A DNA stretch of 22,693 nucleotides from Saccoglossus kowalevskii (lineage: Eukaryota; Hemichordata; Enteropneusta; Harrimaniidae). A program made the position numbers and the translations under genes. Every line of letters begins with the position of its first letter. Within the stretch, counting starts at the first letter, position 1. The stretch spans positions 164,535 through 187,227 of the forward strand of contig NW_003152255.1 of assembly GCF_000003605.2 (NCBI RefSeq), read 5' to 3'. The notes beneath the pieces were generated by a model that was not told the DNA's origin, did no database searches, and saw nothing but the letters and a program-made list of their open reading frames with translations. Shown in pieces: positions 20,601-22,693 of this stretch.

Positions 20601-21971
20601 ATATAAAACAATAAAATTGCCATGACTGGACCAGTCTAGTATAGAATCTACCTGCATGTACACTGTAAGTGACCTGTATCTAACATGTGCAATGTGACGG
20701 CCACCAAGCGGCCACCAAATTGTTTGTGTAATTCATTTGTAAGTTTTTTTTTATTTTCCTCCACAGAGAGAGTTACAGGGAAGTCTTCAATAGGACCTGA
20801 CACGTCATTGGCTGATATATACAGACTTAACGTAGTAGCACAAACAAGAATAACATACCCAAGTAAAGAATTATTACAGTTAATCCATTCTCATCTTACA
20901 TCACAGGGTAAGCTTTACTCAGTTGTTAACGAAGTTAGTGTTCAATATTCTCAGAGATTTTTGGCTAAATTTTGTTTGATATTTGAATAGTTGTAGTGAT
21001 TGTTTGATACTACTAATCTGATGTTTAGGCACTCTTGGTCAGACTGATCATTGCTATTTTGGGACATGGTGAACAAATGATGTAATTTGGATAATATTTC
21101 AACCCACATGGTTACAATGTTGAACCCCCAAAAAATTCATCTTTTCTGAGGTGTTCCTTGGGTATAACCCCACCCCTTACTTTCCCTGATTTTACATGTT
21201 AAGGACCCTGGGCTTATGACCGGGGAAATACGGTAACACATTTGCAAAAGTTTGTTTCAGAATCTGATTCAAGATGGTTAATCTTCATTTTCGTACTAGG
21301 CAGAAATAAACTGGCTCCACTTTGTATATCTGTCACATGAGTGTAAATAATTATTTGGCACCAATGTTGACAGTCACTAAAAACTGAATGAGATCTTATC
21401 ATCAAAAATGACTTGTTTTAGTTTTTGCTTTATTTTTATGACACAACCCGGCACCACTGAAAAATGCGTTTTTTAGTCCACGGGGACTTATGTTTTGACC
21501 TCTGTGTGTGCACTCACAATAAAACTTCACACATACATCATACATGATATTATACATATGCACATCAATTTGTTGCATGATCTGATTTAACATGGCCGAA
21601 TGGCAGCCATTTTTGTACTGAAAAATCATCAAAATTAAGCATTTCTCGGCTGTTTACAGCTGGATTTTGTTGAAACTTGGTATATACATTGGACGTTATA
21701 GGAGCTTGTTTTTAATATATTTATGTGTCAGAATATTATGCAGGTTCAGAGACAATGGATTACATTATACATACGTTAAATGTATAGAAATGACATAGGT
21801 AACACAATGACCATATATGAATAATCTGATGTTACAATTAAAAATACATTGTAAATAACAAAAGCTGGTATTTTTTTAATTACAGGTCTTATAGACTCGG
21901 CGGCAGCACTCCAGAAAGAAGCAGATTTACCAGTACACACCTCTGTCAACAGTACACCTCCTTCAAGACCG
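8568..21971 (+). CDS. DCAF1: DCAF1 (VprBP), N-terminal 915 codons in 17 exons, 3' end outside window
   Basis: Joined coding exons: 8568-8677, 9281-9431, 9998-10111, 10406-10691 (holding the N run 10440-10587), 11519-12124, 12433-12534, 13035-13234, 14135-14273, 15008-15217, 16198-16367, 17038-17157, 18304-18406, 18725-18847, 19510-19663, 20106-20183, 20767-20907, 21886-21971. All splice sites are GT-AG and the phases give one open frame. Conserved blocks include [68 protein letters not shown] and [16 protein letters not shown]1 is the nuclear substrate receptor of CUL4-DDB1 (CRL4) and also serves the EDVP ligase; lentiviral Vpr and Vpx exploit it. Residues 1 to about 840 form the armadillo-like region; residues about 868-902 are the LisH dimerisation motif. 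The WD40 domain that binds DDB1 and the acidic tail must be encoded to the right. The distance from start codon to LLEQWEK equals that in the human protein, supporting this start. Confidence 0.97.
8678..9280 (+). other. DCAF1 intron 1
   Basis: AT-rich. Segments 8759-8842 and 8890-8970 are diverged direct copies sharing TTCTGTAATTT and ACATTGCTTCTAT. The stretch 8852-9079 has piggyBac-like ends (TTAACCTTTTGAG ... CTCAAAAGGTCAA) and looks like a decayed relative of the element at 16740-16984. Confidence 0.45.
9281..9431 (+). CDS. DCAF1: DCAF1 coding exon 2 (residues 37-87)
   Basis: The acceptor is ATTTTGTCAG and the donor AGG/GTAAGT, phase 0. It encodes MAELVERE...[15 protein letters not shown], the most recognisable N-terminal block of DCAF1, followed by a leucine-rich helix ending at FMNR. 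This is the start of the armadillo-like fold. Confidence 0.96.
9432..9997 (+). other. DCAF1 intron 2
   Basis: Contains dispersed repeat copy A (9688-9900); the rest is AT-rich without visible structure. The acceptor has a good polypyrimidine tract (GCGTTTTCTTTCAG). Confidence 0.55.
9688..9900 (+). repeat. Dispersed repeat family, copy A (diverged)
   Basis: Shares with the copies at 21474-21705 and 22458-22693 the order GAGTCC..., a CTCTGTG block, GCATGTG or GCACATG, a GATCYGATT-like block, ATGGCTGAACGACAGCCATT and CAAACTTG...TACATTGA. All three copies have the same orientation. No coding capacity or terminal repeats are visible. Confidence 0.55.
9998..10111 (+). CDS. DCAF1: DCAF1 coding exon 3 (residues 88-125)
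   Basis: The exon is 38 codons, phase 0 at both ends, between TTTCTTTCAG and CCA/GTAAGT. It encodes the armadillo helix pair including [15 protein letters not shown], nearly identical to the vertebrate sequence. Confidence 0.95.
10112..10405 (+). other. DCAF1 intron 3
   Basis: This 294-base intron is AT-rich with no recognisable repeat. The acceptor is CTATTCTACTTGCAG. Confidence 0.6.
10406..10691 (+). CDS. DCAF1: DCAF1 coding exon 4 (residues 126-171), interrupted by an N run
   Basis: Left part 10406-10439 reads [11 protein letters not shown] plus one base (A). Right part 10588-10691 starts GG and continues [21 protein letters not shown]. Joining A with GG gives AGG (Arg), and WAREA matches the vertebrate WAREA exactly, with the same total exon length of 46 residues. 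Therefore no coding sequence is missing, and the N run is either a spurious gap or hides a phase-1 intron. The donor is TTG/GTGAGT, phase 0. Confidence 0.9.
10440..10587. other. Assembly gap, 148 N
   Basis: An uninterrupted run of N inside a coding exon. The flanks rejoin in frame without loss, so the real gap length may be zero. Confidence 0.98.
10692..11518 (+). other. DCAF1 intron 4
   Basis: AT-rich. A perfect 10-bp inverted repeat (TGCAGTATTG at 11360-11369 with CAATACTGCA at 11408-11417) could close a 58-base hairpin. The block 10735-10980 is less AT-rich and may be an old repeat, but I recognise no family. Confidence 0.45.
11519..12124 (+). CDS. DCAF1: DCAF1 coding exon 5 (residues 172-373), largest exon
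   Basis: The exon is 202 codons, phase 0 at both ends (CATTCCAG acceptor, GAA/GTGAGT donor). It begins with a conserved armadillo helix ([10 protein letters not shown]). A low-complexity linker of about 145 residues, rich in Ser, Glu and Thr, then diverges freely from vertebrate DCAF1. A basic cluster ([11 protein letters not shown]...KRSKVK, residues about 283-306) looks like a bipartite nuclear localisation signal. Conservation resumes at [15 protein letters not shown] and runs through [10 protein letters not shown]. The linker is a plausible disordered regulatory loop. Confidence 0.95.
12125..12432 (+). other. DCAF1 intron 5
   Basis: A 308-base AT-rich intron. No repeat or RNA was recognised. 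Confidence 0.6.
12433..12534 (+). CDS. DCAF1: DCAF1 coding exon 6 (residues 374-407)
   Basis: The exon is 34 codons, phase 0, between TATTTATTTCAG and AAA/GTAAGT. It encodes [20 protein letters not shown] and FEGLK, aligning without gaps to the vertebrate LLPIFMQLG...YIDL helices. Confidence 0.94.
12535..13034 (+). other. DCAF1 intron 6
   Basis: Mostly filled by MITE copy 2 (12748-12927). The remainder is AT-rich. The acceptor tract is GTTTTATTCTTCAG. Confidence 0.6.
12748..12927. repeat. MITE copy 2, inverted relative to 443-618
   Basis: The whole 180-base stretch matches the reverse complement of 443-618, including GGTACAATGCAACAG, CTACACATATGAGAAAT and AGAATGGGTGCGACTTCTAT. The ends AAATCTGTA and TATAGATTT are bounded by TA. 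The terminal repeats have diverged (an extra CCGGTAGTAGG near the left end), so this copy is older or decayed. Confidence 0.75.
13035..13234 (+). CDS. DCAF1: DCAF1 coding exon 7 (residues 408-474)
   Basis: 200 bp, phase 0 in and phase 2 out (ATC CG/GTGAGT). It contains [20 protein letters not shown] and [18 protein letters not shown], the most conserved armadillo helices of the family; the second block is almost identical to human DCAF1. Confidence 0.96.
13406..13723. mobile_element. 318-bp non-autonomous DNA transposon, CAGGG...CCCTG-type ends, 7-bp target duplication
   Basis: The ends CAGGGATTTTT (13406-13416) and its near reverse complement AAAAACCCCTG (13713-13723) form a short terminal inverted repeat. 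GTGTTCA occurs directly before (13399-13405) and directly after (13724-13730), an exact 7-bp target duplication. The interior is GC-richer than the surroundings and has a 70-codon open frame (13396-13608) with no recognised similarity. CAGGG ends suggest a hAT-like source, although hAT normally duplicates 8 bp. Confidence 0.68.
14047..14075. repeat. (TA)n/(CATA)n microsatellite
   Basis: A pure TA run passes into CATA repeats, about 60 bases upstream of the exon 8 acceptor. Confidence 0.7.
14135..14273 (+). CDS. DCAF1: DCAF1 coding exon 8 (residues 474-520)
   Basis: Phase 2 in, phase 0 out (CTA/GTGAGT). It encodes [20 protein letters not shown] and [20 protein letters not shown], collinear with vertebrate DCAF1. 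Confidence 0.96.
14274..15007 (+). other. DCAF1 intron 8
   Basis: The block from about 14440 to 14940 is less AT-rich than neighbouring introns and may be an old insertion. It includes a CCTGG...CCAGG stem at 14516-14531 and two A-runs. A 106-codon frame at 14631-14951 has no recognised domain and no splice support. No family was identified. Confidence 0.4.
15008..15217 (+). CDS. DCAF1: DCAF1 coding exon 9 (residues 521-590)
   Basis: 70 codons, phase 0 at both ends (TTTCTCGTTTCAG acceptor; AAG/GTATAA donor, weaker than the others). It encodes [20 protein letters not shown], a Cys-Val-Ala-Leu helix with [10 protein letters not shown], and PPYK at the end, as in vertebrates. Reading past the donor stops at once, so intron retention would truncate the protein. 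Confidence 0.96.
15218..16197 (+). other. DCAF1 intron 9
   Basis: Almost entirely occupied by the 60-bp minisatellite and its decayed edges (about 15260-16060). The acceptor tract is TTCTTCTTCTACCAAAG. Confidence 0.6.
15461..15990. repeat. 60-bp minisatellite: 8 full units plus a decayed ninth
   Basis: Units start at 15461 and every 60 bases after it. Each contains CAGTGTTGATAGTGACAATT, ATGCAATGATAAAATCATAT and TATGAGATAGCGC. The two bases before TCAG vary (CC, AT or TT), and unit 4 has GTGTG in place of GTATG. Units 8 and 9 are degenerate, and isolated relics (GCGCCCTCAGTGTTGATA) appear at about 15262 and after 15990. The length is divisible by three and the unit lacks stops in one frame on each strand, so frames of 212 (15352-15990, plus) and 193 codons (15380-15961, minus) run through it. 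They are repetitive, intronic and probably not translated. Confidence 0.95.
16198..16367 (+). CDS. DCAF1: DCAF1 coding exon 10 (residues 591-647)
   Basis: Phase 0 in, phase 2 out (GCTAG/GTAAGT). It encodes [20 protein letters not shown] and [18 protein letters not shown], collinear with the vertebrate IEYGPAQLYWEP...LLQLI segment. The first 17 residues diverge in sequence but not in length. Confidence 0.95.
16683..16699. repeat. (TG)n microsatellite
   Basis: Eight uninterrupted TG dinucleotides plus one T. Confidence 0.85.
16740..16984. repeat. 245-bp MITE with piggyBac-like ends
   Basis: The left end TTAACCTTTTCACCACCA and the right end TGGTGGTGAAAAGGGTAA are inverted with one mismatch within the arms. 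The left border is TTAA and the right is GTAA, consistent with a TTAA duplication with one substitution. No open frame for a transposase. Confidence 0.68.
17038..17157 (+). CDS. DCAF1: DCAF1 coding exon 11 (residues 647-687)
   Basis: Begins with a G completing Arg647 and ends AA/GTGAGT. It encodes [20 protein letters not shown] and VSTVGM; the same helix plus the STVG motif occurs in vertebrate DCAF1. It is five residues shorter than human between the two. Confidence 0.95.
17158..18303 (+). other. DCAF1 intron 11
   Basis: The 3' half is the 34-bp minisatellite (17621-18281). The 5' half (17158-17620) is AT-rich with no recognised element. The genuine acceptor (TTTATTCTCCAG) is squeezed into the 22 bases between the array and exon 12. 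Confidence 0.6.
17621..18281 (+). repeat. 34-bp minisatellite, 19 units, each carrying a GTAAGT
   Basis: The unit runs CTAGTAGTCATTTGTAAGTG then TACTTATTGGTATT. There are 19 units from 17621 to 18272 and a partial 20th to 18281. Unit 16 has a 6-bp insertion (CATGTA). The variants T (units 4 and 10) and A (units 6 and 12) recur six units apart, showing a six-unit (204-bp) internal duplication. Each unit holds a perfect donor hexamer GTAAGT, and all but two boundaries (CCAG and ATAG, at units 14 and 15) read TCTAG. Confidence 0.97.
18304..18406 (+). CDS. DCAF1: DCAF1 coding exon 12 (residues 687-721)
   Basis: Phase 2 in, phase 0 out (ACC AGA/GTGAGT). It encodes [20 protein letters not shown] then [10 protein letters not shown], matching the vertebrate AEGEF...[15 protein letters not shown] block. 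Confidence 0.96.
18407..18724 (+). other. DCAF1 intron 12
   Basis: A 318-base, strongly AT-rich intron. Nothing recognised. Confidence 0.6.
18725..18847 (+). CDS. DCAF1: DCAF1 coding exon 13 (residues 722-762)
   Basis: 41 codons, phase 0, between TTTTCTTACAG and CGG/GTAAGG. The first 25 residues form a basic, glycine- and serine-rich loop ([20 protein letters not shown]) that diverges from vertebrates but keeps the same length. The end, [13 protein letters not shown], is conserved. Confidence 0.94.
18848..19509 (+). other. DCAF1 intron 13
   Basis: The stretch 19140-19370 is less AT-rich and has imperfect inverted ends (GGGTACCAGAGGG against GCTCTAGTTACCC) and two GGACTGGCA blocks. It may be an old transposon, but no target duplication was seen. 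The rest is featureless. Confidence 0.4.
19510..19663 (+). CDS. DCAF1: DCAF1 coding exon 14 (residues 763-814)
   Basis: Phase 0 in, phase 1 out (CAAG/GTAAAT). It encodes [40 protein letters not shown] and PLFTHCQLQ. It is one of the best-conserved stretches; KMPIT and [14 protein letters not shown] blocks are diagnostic for DCAF1. Confidence 0.97.
19664..20105 (+). other. DCAF1 intron 14
   Basis: Contains imperfect (TGAA)n/(AATGA)n simple sequence at 19921-19978. The remainder shows no recognised feature. Confidence 0.55.
19921..19978. repeat. Imperfect (TGAA)n/(ATAA)n microsatellite
   Basis: Repeated ATGAATGAA and ATAAATGAATG blocks, interrupted by CAACAGACTA. Confidence 0.65.
20106..20183 (+). 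CDS. DCAF1: DCAF1 coding exon 15 (residues 814-840)
   Basis: Phase 1 in and phase 1 out (ATAG/GTATTT). It encodes [20 protein letters not shown] then ASELI, almost identical to the vertebrate [20 protein letters not shown] block that ends the armadillo-like region. Confidence 0.96.
20184..20766 (+). other. DCAF1 intron 15
   Basis: Largely occupied by the inverted-repeat element at 20283-20641. The acceptor is TTTATTTTCCTCCACAG. Confidence 0.55.
20283..20641. repeat. 359-bp inverted-repeat element (MITE-like)
   Basis: ACTAGACTGGCCCAGTC (20283-20299) is the reverse complement, with one mismatch, of GACTGGACCAGTCTAGT (20624-20640). The arm core GACTGGNCCAGTC is itself palindromic. No clear target duplication and no coding capacity. 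Confidence 0.5.
20767..20907 (+). CDS. DCAF1: DCAF1 coding exon 16 (residues 840-887), first half of LisH
   Basis: Phase 1 in and out (CAGG/GTAAGC). It encodes [20 protein letters not shown], then [20 protein letters not shown] and SHLTSQG. From about residue 868 this is the first helix of the LisH dimerisation motif; the intron falls at the glycine between the two LisH helices. Confidence 0.96.
20908..21885 (+). other. DCAF1 intron 16
   Basis: Contains dispersed repeat copy B (21474-21705). The rest is AT-rich. The acceptor TTTTTTTAATTACAG is good. Confidence 0.55.
21474..21705 (+). repeat. Dispersed repeat family, copy B
   Basis: Begins AGTCCACGGGGACTTATG and continues with ACTTCACACATACATCATAC, ATATGCACAT, GCATGATCTGATTTAACATG and GCCGAATGGCAGCCATTTTT. 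The order and spacing match copy C (22458-22693) and, more weakly, copy A (9688-9900). The start can pair with itself (GTCC...GGGAC). Confidence 0.7.
21886..21971 (+). CDS. DCAF1: DCAF1 coding exon 17 (residues 887-915), second half of LisH
   Basis: Phase 1 in, phase 0 out (CCG/GTAAGT). It encodes [20 protein letters not shown] then VNSTPPSRP. Residues 887 to about 902 complete the LisH motif (KEADLP is shared with vertebrates); the Ser/Pro/Thr-rich tail begins the linker toward the WD40 domain, which is not in the window. Confidence 0.95.
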
Positions 21972-22693
21972 GTAAGTAACGATACATTACATTAATGGAA
22001 CAACATAAATAGTGCATCATTTAGTTCGCTAAAACCTGTTGTTTTATTTTATTTTTCATCTTGTTGTTTGTGGGCTCAATAACTCATTCTCACGTAATGT
22101 AATTATTTCTGTTGTTATTTCATTCTAAACTTTTTTTTGTAAGTTTTGATGAAATGTTTATGGAATTTTGGTCATCAATAAATTGAAAAAAAATTCATAC
22201 TTTGTGTGATGTGGAAGAAGTTATTCTATGATATACAATACATGTATATCATAAAATGTCAGATACACTCTTAAACCTGTCTTATTGATCGCCTTTATAT
22301 AAAGCCATCCTGCCTGTAGTGACCACCTTTGTGCAATCTCAATGCCATTTACATGTTAATTAACCTTTATATTTAATCCACCTGTGTATTGTGACCAGTG
22401 ACCACTTTTGCCACCAGTTTGATACCACTGCAAGTTTTTTAACTTGACTTTCTTAATTAGTCCCCTCCGAAAACGGGGACTTGTGGTTTGCCCTGTGTGC
22501 GTCCGTGCGTCCGTGATCATCTGTATCTCGAACATGCATGGACCGATTAAGTTCAAACTTCACTCATACATCCCACATTATATGGGACATATGCACATGC
22601 ACTTTTTTCATGATCCGATTAACGATAGCCGAATAGCGGCCATTTTAAGGCCGAAAATGCATCAAAATCGCACATTTTCACCATTCCAGACCC
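21972..22693 (+). other. DCAF1 intron 17, open at window end
   Basis: AT-rich, without a recognised exon; it ends inside dispersed repeat copy C. The next exon (linker, then WD40) must lie beyond 22693. Confidence 0.6.
22458..22693 (+). repeat. Dispersed repeat family, copy C (cut by window edge)
   Basis: Begins TAGTCCCCTCCGAAAACGGG, whose CCCC...GGGG can pair as a hairpin, then GTGCGTCCGTGCGTCCGTG, CATGCATGGACCGATTAAG, ATATGCACATGCAC and GATAGCCGAATAGCGGCCAT. It is the least decayed of the three copies, judging by retained CpG sites. Confidence 0.72.

Overview
The window is nuclear DNA from an animal, probably a marine invertebrate (hemichordate, cephalochordate or lophotrochozoan; the sequence alone does not decide). 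It is AT-rich, has spliced genes with GT-AG introns of 0.3-6 kb, carries many small inverted-repeat transposons and two minisatellites, and has one run of 148 N that marks a draft assembly. No bacterial operons, CRISPR arrays or viral genes were seen.

Two divergent genes share a roughly 2 kb CpG-richer spacer (6589-8567). On the minus strand, running off the left end, are the first two coding exons of a methionine-R-sulfoxide reductase B (MsrB, SelR family). Exon 1 (6492-6588) encodes a signal peptide, and exon 2 (173-284) begins the MsrB domain. They are separated by a 6.2 kb intron, and the catalytic exons lie outside the window. On the plus strand, 17 coding exons from 8568 to 21971 encode about 915 N-terminal residues of DCAF1 (VprBP), the substrate receptor of CUL4-DDB1 ubiquitin ligases. 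The armadillo-like region and the LisH motif are present. The WD40 domain and the acidic tail would lie beyond the right edge. All splice phases agree, giving one uninterrupted reading frame.

Layout: 1-172 MsrB intron 2; 173-284 MsrB exon 2; 285-6491 MsrB intron 1 with MITE-like elements; 6492-6588 MsrB exon 1; 6589-8554 bidirectional promoter region with paired CGCGAGA inverted repeats and a 377-bp transposon with a 7-bp target duplication; 8555-21971 DCAF1 exons and introns; 21972-22693 DCAF1 intron 17, ending in a dispersed repeat. Intron 9 carries a 60-bp minisatellite that is open on both strands. Intron 11 carries 19 copies of a 34-bp minisatellite, each unit with a perfect GTAAGT and nearly all with a TCTAG acceptor-like end, stopping just before the exon 12 acceptor.

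I found no entirely new gene system. The points most worth following are the cryptic MsrB signal-peptide exon, the splice-site-like minisatellite, the probably zero-length assembly gap inside DCAF1 exon 4, the interleaved hairpins in the shared promoter, and two CAG-ended non-autonomous transposons with exact 7-bp target duplications.
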